Counted from the stretch's first letter, positions 35,212 through 44,620 are shown. The stretch: 64,000 nucleotides of DNA from Bin25 sp026709415 (GCA_965200045.1 OZ241330.1:1-64000), one strand, 5' to 3'. Numbers and translations: made by a program. Notes: generated by a model from the letters alone, not told the origin.

Positions 35212-37482
35212 TTAAGGCTTGTTTGAAACGAATGATTCCTTGGCATCAACCATCAAATCATTTTCGATAATTTTTTGGTTCATTTCTGGTTTCATCGGTG
35301 ATTCTTTAACATAAGTATCGAGATCGGGTTTGGCTAAAATGGGAGCTAATACCAATCCAATCAAACATGTCAATTTGATCAATATATTCATCGAAGGACC
35401 AGAAGTGTCTTTAAATGGATCACCTACTGTATCCCCAATAACAGCTGCTTTATGGGCATCGGATCCTTTGTAATACGTTTTGCCATTGATTTGGATGCCT
35501 GCTTCAAATGATTTTTTGGCATTATCCCACGCACCACCGGCATTATTTTGAAAAATAGCCCATAAGACACCCGAAACAGTAACACCAGCCATATAACTTC
35601 CCAAAGCCTCAGCACCCATGGTGAATCCAATAATGGCTGGAGTCACAATAGTGATCAATCCAGGTAGAATCATTTCATTGAGGGCCGCTTTGGTTGAAAT
35701 TTCAACACATTTCCCGTACTGGGGATCTCCTTTTCCTTCCAAAATTCCTGGAATTTCACGAAACTGTCTCCTGACTTCTTCGACCATTTGCATGGCCGCT
35801 CGACCAACCGCTTTCATGGCTAGTGCTGAAAAGACCACGGGAATCATCGCTCCCACAAAAAGAGTCGCTAGTACTTTGGCTTTAAAAATATTAATCCCAT
35901 CAATGCCTGTAAAGGTGACGTAAGCAGCAAACAAAGCCAATGCTGTCAATGCAGCAGAAGCAATGGCAAACCCTTTACCAATAGCAGCCGTTGAATTACC
36001 AACCGAATCCAAAATATCGGTTTTTTCTCGCACTTCTTTAGGTAATTCGGACATTTCAGCAATCCCTCCAGCATTATCGGCGATCGGGCCAAAGGCATCA
36101 ATGGCCAATTGCATGGCGGTAGTGGCCATCATGGCTGAAGCCGATATGGCCACGCCATAAAATCCGGCTAATTCATAAGAAATCCAAATCGCGCCAGCAA
36201 ACAAGATGATCGAACTAAAGGTTGAAATCATACCCGTAGACAAACCGGCTATGATATTGGTTGCGGCACCAGTTGAAGAGTTTTCAGCAATGTTATTGAC
36301 TGGTTTTTTACCCAATGATGTGTAATACTCTGTAAATAATGAAATGGCGTAGCCAACGGTGAGTCCCACGATGGTAGCCCAAAACACATTGATGCTCGCC
36401 ACTGATTTTGATTCCGAATCAAAAAATGTAATACCAGGCAGTGTTTCGGGAAGCATCCATTGTATTAAAAAATACCCTGCAATAGCCGTTAAAACAATCG
36501 CTGTATTGTTTCCTAGATTTAGAGCCCTTTGAACTTTTGCTTCAGATTTTGCTTTGGAAGAAATACGCACCAAAAGAGTGCCTAGAATCGAAGTGATGAT
36601 TCCTGTTCCCGCAATGACCAGTGGCAATATAATAGGGCCCATGCCATTGAAGGCATCTCCAAACTGTGAGCCGATCGCTATTGACATGTCTTTGATGATA
36701 TAGTTTCCCAAGACCATGGCCGCCAATACGGTGGCAACATAACTGCCAAATAAATCGGCTCCCATTCCAGCGACATCTCCTACATTATCCCCAACATTAT
36801 CAGCTATTGTGGCTGGATTTCTAGGATCGTCTTCAGGGATTCCTGCTTCAACTTTTCCGACCAAATCGGCACCAACATCGGCCGCTTTGGTATAGATTCC
36901 CCCACCCACACGTGCAAACAATGCAATGGACTCTGCTCCCAAAGAAAATCCAGCAACCGATTCCAATACGATGGTCATGGTCGTATAAAAATCGGCAGGA
37001 ACAAATAATGTTTCAATGAATAGAAGCAAAAAAAGGGAGAGTCCCAATACGGCTAATCCTGCGACCCCTAGCCCCATGACCGTACCACCACCAAAAGAAA
37101 TATTGAGTGCTTTTGAAAGACTAGATTTGGCAGCCTGTGCTGTACGTGTATTGGCTTTGGTGGCAATGCGCATCCCTATATTTCCTGCAAATCCAGAAAA
37201 TACGGCACCAATAATAAAAGCAGGAATAATCAACCAACTAGTGGTATCAACCGATTTTGAAAGAAAGTAAAGTCCAATGGAAGCTAGGATAACGAATACC
37301 AACAGCAATCGGTACTCCGCATTCAAAAAAGCAAGAGCTCCTTTTCGTATGTTTTTTGAAATCGATTGCATTTTAGAATTTCCTGGATTAGTACCGCTGA
37401 CCCATCTAGCTCGAAATATCATATAAAGTAAACCAACCAATGATAGAGCAATGGGCAAATAGATGATATCAGGATATAGCAT
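35212..37482 (-). CDS. hppA: Membrane-bound K+-stimulated pyrophosphatase (H+ or Na+ pump)
   Basis: A 756-residue integral membrane enzyme with about 16 helices. It hydrolyses pyrophosphate and pumps H+ or Na+ across the inner membrane. The diagnostic DVGADLVGKVE and NPATIADNVGDNVGDVAGMGADLFGSY (in parts) are present, as are EMSELPKEVREKTDILDSVGNSTAAIGKG and GDTVGDPFKDTSGPS. Alanine in GNSTAAIGKG, rather than lysine, is the mark of the K+-dependent subfamily. Whether it moves Na+ or H+ cannot be told by eye. It is transcribed as a single gene and ends 233 bp before the channel gene on the same strand. Confidence 0.94.
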   Translation of the reverse strand: MLYPDIIYLPIALSLVGLLYMIFRARWVSGTNPGNSKMQSISKNIRKGALAFLNAEYRLLLVFVILASIGLYFLSKSVDTTSWLIIPAFIIGAVFSGFAGNIGMRIATKANTRTAQAAKSSLSKALNISFGGGTVMGLGVAGLAVLGLSLFLLLFIETLFVPADFYTTMTIVLESVAGFSLGAESIALFARVGGGIYTKAADVGADLVGKVEAGIPEDDPRNPATIADNVGDNVGDVAGMGADLFGSYVATVLAAMVLGNYIIKDMSIAIGSQFGDAFNGMGPIILPLVIAGTGIITSILGTLLVRISSKAKSEAKVQRALNLGNNTAIVLTAIAGYFLIQWMLPETLPGITFFDSESKSVASINVFWATIVGLTVGYAISLFTEYYTSLGKKPVNNIAENSSTGAATNIIAGLSTGMISTFSSIILFAGAIWISYELAGFYGVAISASAMMATTAMQLAIDAFGPIADNAGGIAEMSELPKEVREKTDILDSVGNSTAAIGKGFAIASAALTALALFAAYVTFTGIDGINIFKAKVLATLFVGAMIPVVFSALAMKAVGRAAMQMVEEVRRQFREIPGILEGKGDPQYGKCVEISTKAALNEMILPGLITIVTPAIIGFTMGAEALGSYMAGVTVSGVLWAIFQNNAGGAWDNAKKSFEAGIQINGKTYYKGSDAHKAAVIGDTVGDPFKDTSGPSMNILIKLTCLIGLVLAPILAKPDLDTYVKESPMKPEMNQKIIENDLMVDAKESFVSNKP

Positions 37483-37544
37483 TATGGTTTGTTTTGAGGG
37501 TCAAAAATACCAATTTACCCTCTATGCCATTTGAGAATGGCTGA

Positions 37545-38522
37545 CTAGATATACAGTACTTTTTTGACTGCTTTCATGACATCGTCACTATTAGGCAACC
37601 ATTCAGCCAATAGGACGGGAGAAAATGGAGCGGGAGTGTCAGCGGTATTGATTTTTTCAACGGGGGCATCTAAATAATCAAACAATTGATTTTGAACTTG
37701 AAAAGTGATTTCAGTTGATATATTCCCTAGTGGCCAAGCTTCTTCCAATATGACGAGTCGATTGGTTTTTTTTACTGAATCAAATATGGTTTGATAATCT
37801 AGTGGTCTTACCGTTCGTAAATCGATTAGTTCACAATCAATCCCCTCTTTTTCTAGTTGTTGTACCGCTTTTTTAGCTTCTTTAAAAATTTTACCAAACG
37901 ATACCACGGTGACATCTTTTCCTTGACGAACCACATCAGCAAGACCTATGGGAATCAAGTATTCTCCTTCTGGGACTTCTCCTTTATCACCATACATCTG
38001 TTCCGATTCCATAAAGATCACTGGATCATCATCTCGGATGGCACTTTTGAGCAATCCTTTGGCATCATAGGGATTGGAAGGAACAATGACTTTGAGTCCA
38101 GGACAATTGGCATACCAACTTTCAAAAGCTTGAGAATGGGTTGCTGCTAATTGCCCTGCTGAAGCCGTTGGTCCTCGAAAAACAATGGGACAAGGAAATT
38201 GACCTCCCGACATCTGACGAATTTTAGCCGCATTATTGATGATTTGATCGATACCTACCAGTGCAAAATTGAAAGTCATGAATTCAATAATGGGGCGATT
38301 ACCTGTCATCGTGGATCCCACACCAACTCCAGCAAATCCCGCTTCAGAAATGGGGGTATCAATGACTCTTCGCTCGCCGAATTCATCCAACATTCCTTTG
38401 GATGCCTTATAAGCCCCATTGTATTCGGCCACTTCTTCACCCATCAAATAGACCGTTTCATCTCTTCGCATTTCTTCAGTCATAGCCTCACAAATGGCCT
38501 CTCTAAATTGAATCGTTCGCAT
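37545..38522 (-). CDS. pdhB: Pyruvate dehydrogenase E1 component, beta subunit
   Basis: A 325-residue protein from ATG 38522 (MRTIQFREAI); a longer frame starting 27 bp upstream is less likely. In the 2-oxo-acid dehydrogenase complex the beta subunit, with alpha, binds thiamine diphosphate and decarboxylates pyruvate. The N-terminal MGEEVAEYNGAYKASKGML, the ISEAGFAGVGVGSTMTGNRP (part), the PIVFRGPTASAG block and the C-terminal transketolase domain ending with DTPAPFSPVLL are all present. The alpha subunit and E2/E3 genes are not adjacent, so it is a separate transcription unit, as often in Bacteroidota. Confidence 0.92.
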   Translation of the reverse strand: MRTIQFREAICEAMTEEMRRDETVYLMGEEVAEYNGAYKASKGMLDEFGERRVIDTPISEAGFAGVGVGSTMTGNRPIIEFMTFNFALVGIDQIINNAAKIRQMSGGQFPCPIVFRGPTASAGQLAATHSQAFESWYANCPGLKVIVPSNPYDAKGLLKSAIRDDDPVIFMESEQMYGDKGEVPEGEYLIPIGLADVVRQGKDVTVVSFGKIFKEAKKAVQQLEKEGIDCELIDLRTVRPLDYQTIFDSVKKTNRLVILEEAWPLGNISTEITFQVQNQLFDYLDAPVEKINTADTPAPFSPVLLAEWLPNSDDVMKAVKKVLYI

Positions 38523-38836
38523 TACAAAAAAGCATCCAAAGTTAATCAATTCCAGTCCACAGAACAGTAGTCCTTGTCATGCTTAACCTAATGGACATAT
38601 GAACTGAGGCAATCTACATACGAAATCTAATTGATTTGAATCAAGTGATCACACAACGACTAGAATCCAATGATTCTTAATATTGAAGACCCCATAAAGC
38701 AAAAGATCACGAACATTTCCAGATCATTGAAATGGTTTACTCATTGATTCTTCATGGCCATTCGAATTTGCTCGAATAATCGTCTCAAGCAATAAATTAG
38801 CAGGTGATTTTAAAAATCGCACTATAAAGTTTAACT
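38523..38836. other. Intergenic stretch
   Basis: About 310 bp between pdhB and the second Fic gene. It must contain the pdhB promoter; nothing else recognisable was seen. Confidence 0.45.
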
Positions 38837-39940
38837 TTAAAGTTGTTCTAATTGTAAAAGATAATGAGTACTTCTTCCGCCGCGTTGCATCATTAGAATC
38901 CCTTTTCGATTCAAATCTTGTAAATCTCGCTTAGCCGCCGCTCTGGAAGTTTTCGTGATTCCCATATATTTTCTGATTTTCATCCCCCCTTTAAATCCTT
39001 TTGGACCTTCTTTGAATATTCTGTTAATCACTTTTGTTTGTCGATCATTTAACTGATTTTTCCACAAATCAAAAAATTTGATTTTTTTTAGAGTGAATTC
39101 AATGCTATGTTTTGTTTCCATTTGAGAAAGGTGAATGGTCTTAATGAAATAGTGCATCCATTCTGTTATTTCGTTTGTTCTTTGTGCTCTTTTGAGATAA
39201 TCGTAGTACTGTTTTCTATTTTCTTGAATGGTTTTGGATAGATTTAACAATAAAGGATAGCCCATATCTTGTGAAATCGCTTTTTCTGAAAGGGCACGAC
39301 CTATTCTTCCGTTTCCATCTTGAAAAGGATGGATCGATTCAAAATAAAGATGTGCCATTGCGGATCGAACTAATGGGATAGCCATTGTTTTTCGCGAATC
39401 GTTATACCATTTGATAAACCGTCCCATTTCTTTTGGCACATTTACAGATGGAGGAGCCTCAAAATGAACAACCCTTTTATACTCAGGACCTGAAATGATT
39501 TGCACAGGGATTTTACTCTTTCTCCAAAAACCAACTTTCATCTCTCCTTCTTTTCCCTTCATGACTGCTTGATGCCAATTGAATAACGTTTGTTTTGTCA
39601 ATCGTTTATTAAAATCTTTACGAACTTGATTCATGACCTCAACCATACCTATGGCTCGAACATCTCTTATACTTTTTTCATCCACTTCAAAGCCTAGATT
39701 TTTCATGACTGATTTTCTTACACTATCCTCATGGAGGTGTTCATCTTCAATTTCTGATGTTTTCATGGCCTCGTTAACCATCATATCGATGATCGTTTCT
39801 ATTTTATCTCTTTTCGAAAATCCTTCAACCATTCCAGAAACCCGACCCGTTGATTCCATAAATTGATAGATCAAGGGAGTGATTGATGAAAGATCATACT
39901 TAAAATCTAGCCAATCATCTAATTCCCAATTATACAACAT
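38837..39940 (-). CDS. Fic-family protein with N-terminal DUF4172 domain
   Basis: A 367-residue protein: DUF4172 (about 1-85), Fic core (about 100-265) and a C-terminal winged-helix-like part (about 280-360; GMKIRKYMGITKTSRAAAKR then DLQDLNRKGIL). The Fic motif HPFQDGNGRIGR (204-215) is complete. The inhibitory-helix motif is TSEIED (Thr61, Glu65), with Asp where Gly/Asn is usual. Together with the other Fic gene this gives two paralogous but distinct Fic subtypes within 7 kb. A copy of the recurring TTATATACTTAAGT sequence lies 31 bp upstream of its ATG. Likely function: AMP transfer to a cellular target, possibly as a regulator or toxin-like module. Confidence 0.85.
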   Translation of the reverse strand: MLYNWELDDWLDFKYDLSSITPLIYQFMESTGRVSGMVEGFSKRDKIETIIDMMVNEAMKTSEIEDEHLHEDSVRKSVMKNLGFEVDEKSIRDVRAIGMVEVMNQVRKDFNKRLTKQTLFNWHQAVMKGKEGEMKVGFWRKSKIPVQIISGPEYKRVVHFEAPPSVNVPKEMGRFIKWYNDSRKTMAIPLVRSAMAHLYFESIHPFQDGNGRIGRALSEKAISQDMGYPLLLNLSKTIQENRKQYYDYLKRAQRTNEITEWMHYFIKTIHLSQMETKHSIEFTLKKIKFFDLWKNQLNDRQTKVINRIFKEGPKGFKGGMKIRKYMGITKTSRAAAKRDLQDLNRKGILMMQRGGRSTHYLLQLEQL

Positions 39941-39950
39941 TCGATTACTA

Positions 39951-39984
39951 TTTGGCTCAAATATAGGGGCTTATATACTTAAGT
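39951..39984. repeat. Recurring short repeat, copy C (forward)
   Basis: TTTGGCTC (39951-39958) and TTATATACTTAAGT (39971-39984). The same pair of blocks recurs inverted at 40749-40794, enclosing the MntA/HepT remnant. It lies in the Fic promoter region. Confidence 0.6.
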
Positions 39985-40064
39985 AAGAAAAGCCATCCTG
40001 TCATTAACCATCACTAAATATTATTATCTTTTGGTGATGATTCTAAAATGATTATCTTTGAGGT

Positions 40065-40358
40065 ATGATAACGCCCGAAGAAGAGCAATACATTATCCAA
40101 TTAATGACTCCTTTTGAGCCTAAGAAATTAGGTATCACCTCTTTTCAACGAAACGACCATGATCTTTCCATTGTTTATGATTTTAAAAAATCAATCAGTT
40201 ACTTTCAATTAATGGACGCTGTCTTACCACTAGAAACTTATTTCAACAAAACGATTCATATGATTCATTACGATGCGATTTTCCCACCGCATCGAGAAAA
40301 ACTGCTTCAACAAACTCGTTTTTTTTCGATGACCAAAAAAGAGATAGAAAAAATATAG
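40065..40358 (+). CDS. MntA-like nucleotidyltransferase antitoxin, probably degenerate
   Basis: A 97-residue protein with DHDLSIVYDF near residue 29-38 (the DxDL...V strand of minimal nucleotidyltransferases) and the usual Leu-rich helix with the VLPLETYFNK segment. The upstream G-S-F/Y-A-R-G nucleotide-binding motif that should precede it is missing: the text jumps from KKLGI to TSFQRND. MntA AMPylates and silences HepT toxins; without the GSxxR motif this copy is likely inactive. It is followed directly by a HepT-like remnant, the usual partner. Confidence 0.6.
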   Translation: MITPEEEQYIIQLMTPFEPKKLGITSFQRNDHDLSIVYDFKKSISYFQLMDAVLPLETYFNKTIHMIHYDAIFPPHREKLLQQTRFFSMTKKEIEKI

Positions 40359-40734
40359 GAGCAACTATCGCATATTGAAAATTCCATTCAGAATTTCTAC
40401 CTTATCATTCATCATTTGGATAAGGAATCTTTTGTCAATGATCTCAAAACACAATTTGCTTGCATTCACGCCATTTACTGTATTCAAGAAAGTATCTATC
40501 AAATACAAAAAATTCATGAGGGATATTAGGAGTCTATATCCTACGATTGAATGGGCTAAAGTCATCAAATTAAGAACATATATTGCCCATGAATATTTTC
40601 AATTACATATCGATACCTTATGGCTAACGGTCATAGCAGATATTCCTCGTTTGGATCGAGAAATCCCTCTTTTCAAAGCTTTTATTAAAAAATTGCAAAA
40701 AGGTTTGATTCCAAACACATCTCCAAAACGATGA
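40359..40734 (+). pseudogene. HepT (HEPN, DUF86) toxin, frameshifted
   Basis: The first part (EQLSHIENSIQNFYLIIHHL, later IYQIQKIHEG) is read in the frame directly after MntA; around 40,525 the frame shifts to IEWAKVIKLRTYIAHEYFQL and continues to 40734. RTYIAHEY is the HEPN R-x4-6-H motif of HepT RNases. Order and spacing match HepT. The single frameshift makes it a pseudogene or a sequencing error; the defective antitoxin next to it favours decay. Confidence 0.7.
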
Positions 40735-40741
40735 CCTCTAT

Positions 40742-40794
40742 TTTTGGCACTTAAGTATATAATCCTCCAAATATAAGGGGGTTTTCGAGCCAAA
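40742..40794. repeat. Recurring short repeat, copy A (inverted)
   Basis: A 24-bp sequence (40742-40765, containing CACTTAAGTATATAATCC) is exactly repeated at 42971-42994. The core plus GAGCCAAA (40787-40794) is the inverse of copy C, so copies C and A bracket the MntA/HepT remnant. Confidence 0.7.
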
Positions 40795-40813
40795 TAAAGT
40801 CGTTATTTGGCTC
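40787..40813 (+). terminator. Terminator-like hairpin
   Basis: GAGCCAAATAA and TTATTTGGCTC form a perfect 11-bp stem with a 5-nt loop, followed by ATGTTTTTT. It ends the HepT/MntA unit on the plus strand. The GAGCCAAAT arm is also part of the recurring repeat. Confidence 0.7.
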
Positions 40814-40873
40814 ATGTTTTTTCTATAGCATAACGTTTTCTGCTGAGACTTTTTGAGGCTCTTTTATTTTTTT

Positions 40874-41046
40874 GCCTTGTTCTCAAACCATTCTGGCAAT
40901 CAAACCAATGCACTTCCATTTGGAAATCATCGCCTGAGACACGTCATAGTGAACAGACATTTCTTTTAAAGTTCCACGTTCTTGAATCGCATCGATAGCC
41001 ACAATGGCTTTCAATTTTGCAGTATGTTTTTTGCTAGCCTTGATGT
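40874..41046 (-). pseudogene. IS3-family OrfA remnant
   Basis: On the minus strand: KASKKHTAKLKAIVAIDAIQ, RGTLKEMSVHYDVSQAMISK and W followed shortly by a stop. This is the helix-turn-helix OrfA of IS3 elements (form FKxKVALEAL...LSxxYxVxxxxISxWK). Only the N-terminal half is present and no OrfB follows. Confidence 0.7.
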
Positions 41047-41265
41047 CACTGTAGATTGTGGTTTAAAAATTCGGGAGTCCTCCATTCTAACCGTTTCATA
41101 ACCTTTTTGAATTTTTGAATACAGCCATTGAGTTTTTATGGACATAGCGTCACCATTAGGAAAGAGTTTTTCCCTATTTTATTGTTAGAAATGTGTTATC
41201 CTTATCAATCCTTATTCCAAGAGGTGACGAAATCATTAACGATAATGATTACCTAACGAAATAGT

Positions 41266-41545
41266 ATGAGCGATAAAGTAGCGACGATACAAGATATCAA
41301 GGATTTATTAGAACCCTTATCTAACAAAATTGATGATAAATTTGGGCATCTTGATGATAAATTCAATCATCTGGAAAAGCGAATTGATGGACTGGAAATC
41401 AAGTTTGATAAAATGCGCGTGGACTTAAATTCTATGGACAAAAAGAATTGATAATAATAGCACCAATATTAAGTGGATTATCAGAATTGGAAGTGCTATT
41501 ATCATTGGAGGTGGACTAATCGCTAAATTCTTTGGATATATTTAA
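41266..41545 (+). pseudogene. Coiled-coil plus membrane-tail protein, frameshifted
   Basis: The 61-residue frame (41266-41451) is a charged heptad coiled coil (KFGHLDDKFNHLEKRIDGLE) ending in a stop at the AAAAAG-rich sequence. In the +1 frame the text continues as NIKWIIRIGSAIIIGGGLIA and stops at 41545, a single membrane helix. Together they would be a ~93-residue XhlA/hemolysin-type coiled-coil/membrane protein. A frameshift at this point, or a programmed one, separates them. Confidence 0.5.
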
Positions 41546-41800
41546 AACTCAAAGTTGCTATTATTCTTAGGGAATTATATCCTCTCGTAACCACTGGCTA
41601 AAATAAATTTGGAAAATGGGATTTCGTGACTTTGTGGGATACCTCAGAAAAAAATTAAATAAACAAGCTCATTTTGTAAAAATGGAATCATTACCTGCTT
41701 TCAAACCATCTTAAAAGGCATATATTCTAAATGATGAACAGCCATTTTATGTTGATAACGATAGCTTACAACGATCTGAAGTATTGAAACATCATCGAAA

Positions 41801-42106
41801 ATGAAATCAATGAAAAAAAACCAAAGTCTTTCTCAAATTAAATATGATGATGTTTTTGAAAAACATCATATCTGGGATTATCGAACCGATCATTTAACCT
41901 TAGAAGCCAAAGAACTCATCATTCCCAGAGTCATTCGTCATCCGATCGATTTTGAAAAAAATATATTGCTTTTAGAACAATACTATTCTCCAGAAATAAT
42001 TTATGATGTCTTAGAGAAAACAACAGAATTACTTTTTGATCATACGTTAATAACCGTTTGCCAACGGTATCAAAAACCATTGTTTTCAAGATTGACGCCA
42101 TCCTAA
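41801..42106 (+). CDS. DUF6922-like protein, partner of AbiE-type toxin
   Basis: A 101-residue protein with HHIWDYRTDHLTLEAKELII, then a helix and YYSPEIIYDVLEKT, the form seen in DUF6922 proteins next to AbiEii-type nucleotidyltransferases (there FWDxDxxxLxxxxHxxxIxxRVLxxG...YGxExI). It is probably the antitoxin-like half of a type IV toxin-antitoxin unit. The nucleotidyltransferase remnant follows 16 bp later, so the pair is intact in layout but the second gene is broken. The 41581-41800 upstream stretch contains further short fragments without recognisable function. Confidence 0.55.
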   Translation: MKSMKKNQSLSQIKYDDVFEKHHIWDYRTDHLTLEAKELIIPRVIRHPIDFEKNILLLEQYYSPEIIYDVLEKTTELLFDHTLITVCQRYQKPLFSRLTPS

Positions 42107-42122
42107 TCAAACCACATTTTGA

Positions 42123-42946
42123 AGGAAAGCAGTTAGTGATGCATTAAAAGAAACGATTGAAACGTTACAACAATTAGAAACATTAAAAAGATTCGGATTT
42201 GGTTTGGCTGGCGGAACGAATATCGCCTTACGATTAGAACATCGCGTATCGGTAGATATTGATTTGTTTACCAATCAAATCATTGGTGATAAAGGCTACA
42301 CCATGATCCGAGAAGAATTAATTGATGTTATAAAAATTGATCCAAAACAATATGATTATCATTTTCAAAATAACAATGAAAAATTCGGAAGTAGTAAATT
42401 AATGTATCCCCTATCGGATGGAAAAAAATTAAAGTAGATATTATTGATAATGTTCAACGATTAAATCCTTTAGAAACGAAAAACAATATCTCGTTGTTAT
42501 CATTAAAAGACGTTGGTGTTCAAAAATTGATCGTATTAGGTGGTCGTGTTCATAAAAAAGATTTTTATGATTTGGATCATATCACCGATCAAATACCATT
42601 GATGGATTTGATGGCTCATTTAGAAACTAAATTGAAACAATACCCTTATCCTCAATACGATTCTATTTTTGAGAAAAACCTTTTAGGGTATCCGACACAA
42701 CGAACTAAATTGTTACTATCCTATATCGAATTATATCCTGGCGAATATGATCATCAATTAAGACAACAAACCATCCAACCTATTCGAGGAAGGACTTGGG
42801 AGGCTTCCGAAAAAAGTTGGATTCAAAAAGCTAGACAAGTCATTTATCAAAATGATCGGTACCCTCAAGATCTATTCAATATAAAAAACCCAATAGAGGA
42901 TGTGTCCTCTCAAAAACAACAAGATGAATATGGCTATGGGTATTAA
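42123..42946 (+). pseudogene. AbiEii-family nucleotidyltransferase toxin, frameshifted in a poly-A run
   Basis: The text RFGFGLAGGTNIALRLEHR then SVDIDLFTN is the GGTALAL...SxDIDLF active-site block of AbiEii toxins. At 42422-42428 a run of seven A ends the first frame (KKLK stop); one additional A would join it to VDIIDNVQRLNPLE and the C-terminal part (42494-42946, LKDVGVQKLIVLGGRVHKKD). It has no start codon directly after the upstream stop. A one-base deletion in a homopolymer may be a real mutation, a phase switch, or a sequencing error. Confidence 0.7.
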
Positions 42947-42970
42947 TAGAGAGGAGTCATTTTGTATGCC

Positions 42971-42994
42971 TTTTGGCACTTAAGTATATAATCC
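42971..42994. repeat. Recurring short repeat, copy B
   Basis: Exact 24-bp copy of 40742-40765 in the same orientation, located just after the AbiE remnant. It encloses, with copy A, the region 40766-42970. The 42995-43324 stretch behind it shows no gene. Confidence 0.75.
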
Positions 42995-43324
42995 CCTATT
43001 CTTAGTTCGTGCTCTGATGGTGAATACGCCATGATACAATCGATAAGTTCCATTTTCTTTCACGAAATATCTAATCCATTGGCAATTAGTTCACTTTTAC
43101 AATCCTACAGATTAATCTATCTTTTTCAAAAAAAATCAAGAAGAAAAGAATATCCGTCATTTGACTCAGATTAGGTTTTCTGAGTGAGATTATCACCTAT
43201 GACTCTATTCAGTTGAAACATTCAAACGTTCCATATGCAAATGAAGTTTCATTAAAGCGAGCTATACTTTCACTTTGATTATAACCATATTTCAATTTGA
43301 AGAATATTTTAATTTCTGATAAAG

Positions 43325-43345
43325 ATTAATTGAATTTCAATTAAT
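43325..43345. repeat. Palindrome upstream of the bifunctional nuclease gene
   Basis: ATTAATTGAA-T-TTCAATTAAT, a perfect 21-bp dyad centred 36 bp before the ATG. Position suggests an operator, but a hairpin is also possible. Confidence 0.45.
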
Positions 43346-43370
43346 TTTATTTTGCATTTAAAACGTTTCT

Positions 43371-43997
43371 ATGGATTTAGTCAAATTAGTAGTTGAGGGA
43401 ATTTACAGTGAATTTCAAGCTTCTGCTTTTTTGATGATCTTAGCAGAAGAAGATGGAGACAAACAGATGCCCGTGGTCATTGGAGGATTCGAAGCTCAAT
43501 CCATAGCACTGAGTTTAGAAGAAAAGATTAAGCCGCCAAGACCTCTTTCTCATGATCTTTTTAAAATTTTTTCTGATTCTTTTGAAATAAAAGTCAATAA
43601 GGTAGTTATCAGTGATTTAAAAGAAGGCGTGTTTTTTGCTTCACTACACTGCCAACAAGGAAAAACTGAAAAAGTAATCGATGCTAGAACATCTGATGCC
43701 GTGGCTATAGCACTCCGTTTTAAAGCTCCTATCTATGCGTCAAAATCCGTCTTAAAAAATGCAGGCGCTACAAACATCAAAATTAATTTGACCATCAAAG
43801 AGTCTCCTAAAGAGACTGATTGGAAAAAAATAATTATTGACGAAAATTTAACGAAGGAAGAAATAGCTAGAATACTTCAAGAGTTAGCTGAAAAAGAATT
43901 AGATGAAGCATTAAATTATGTAGTGAAACTAGAAAAATACGAAATTGCTGCCCACATTCGTGATGAAATAAACATACGTCAATCTTCTAAATCTTAG
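43371..43997 (+). CDS. Bifunctional nuclease family protein (DUF151) with UVR motif
   Basis: A 208-residue protein. The DUF151/BFN domain occupies about residues 1-130 (LVVEGIYSEFQASAFLMILA, PVVIGGFEAQSIAL, ARTSDAVAIALRFKAPIYAS), and a C-terminal UvrB/UvrC-type helical motif is at about 165-205 (EKELDEALNYVVKLEKYEIAAHIRDEI in parts). In plants members show RNase and DNase activity; in bacteria the role is unknown, with a proposed link to repair through the UVR motif. A single gene with its own palindrome upstream. Confidence 0.85.
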   Translation: MDLVKLVVEGIYSEFQASAFLMILAEEDGDKQMPVVIGGFEAQSIALSLEEKIKPPRPLSHDLFKIFSDSFEIKVNKVVISDLKEGVFFASLHCQQGKTEKVIDARTSDAVAIALRFKAPIYASKSVLKNAGATNIKINLTIKESPKETDWKKIIIDENLTKEEIARILQELAEKELDEALNYVVKLEKYEIAAHIRDEINIRQSSKS

Positions 43998-44335
43998 ATT
44001 TGTTAAAGGTTCATTTGTGTTTGTCGTTCAATTATTAACTGTATCAAAAGAAAAACTCATTAGAAAACAATGGATTACCAAAAACGCCACAAAACAAGAA
44101 TAGAGGACTTAAAAGGCTCGATAACAAATCTTATCAAATCTCATAATGAAAGGTTTGGTATGATAAGGACCAAAATAGTAGAGTAAAAAAACAAACTGTC
44201 CTATTTTAGCAAACTAAGTGATAAAATTCACGAACTTGAGGGATAGTAGAAATGTTATAGAAGACATACATGCTGACATAACAGATATGACGCTAACATA
44301 GTAGATACGATAAAAACCAAATGAAATAAAAAACA

Positions 44336-44482
44336 ATGAACCAACAAAGGGTAACCAATAAACAGCTATTAGACGCTATTAATGAAACGAACAAGGGGAT
44401 AACCAAACGTTTAGATGATATAGAAGAGGAGGTAAAGGGAATGAATGATAAGGTTAATAACACGGCTAATAATGTTAAATGA
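44336..44482 (+). CDS. Small coiled-coil protein, upstream half of an XhlA-like pair
   Basis: A 48-residue protein (MNQQRVTNKQLLDAINE, then GITKRLDDIEEEVKGMNDK). It is charged and helical, a short coiled coil. Its TGA overlaps the ATG of the next frame (ATGA), a translational-coupling arrangement. Together the two look like the coiled-coil and membrane halves of the hemolysin/XhlA-type phage proteins. Very small, and in decayed phage-like surroundings, so it may be a remnant. Confidence 0.4.
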   Translation: MNQQRVTNKQLLDAINETNKGITKRLDDIEEEVKGMNDKVNNTANNVK

Positions 44483-44556
44483 TTATAGGAGTAGGGAGTA
44501 CAACTATATTATCTATCATAGGAGCTGTAGTAACCTTATTTACAAACAAATCATAA
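44479..44556 (+). CDS. 25-residue membrane peptide coupled to the coiled-coil gene
   Basis: ATG overlapping the upstream TGA gives MIIGVGSTTILSIIGAVVTL followed by FTNKS, a single hydrophobic helix. It is either a true separate peptide, made by coupling, or the shifted tail of the upstream protein. The same break between coil and membrane helix occurs at 41451. Confidence 0.35.
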   Translation: MIIGVGSTTILSIIGAVVTLFTNKS

Positions 44557-44620
44557 CCAACATAGCATCATTACTGTTGAAAAAATGAATGTGAGATACG
44601 AACATAAAACAATAATCAAA

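Noticed and set aside
34994..35215. Plus-strand frame of 73 codons between the channel and pyrophosphatase genes
   Set aside because: No domain, no neighbour on the same strand, and unusual composition; the 233-bp gap shows no support for a gene.
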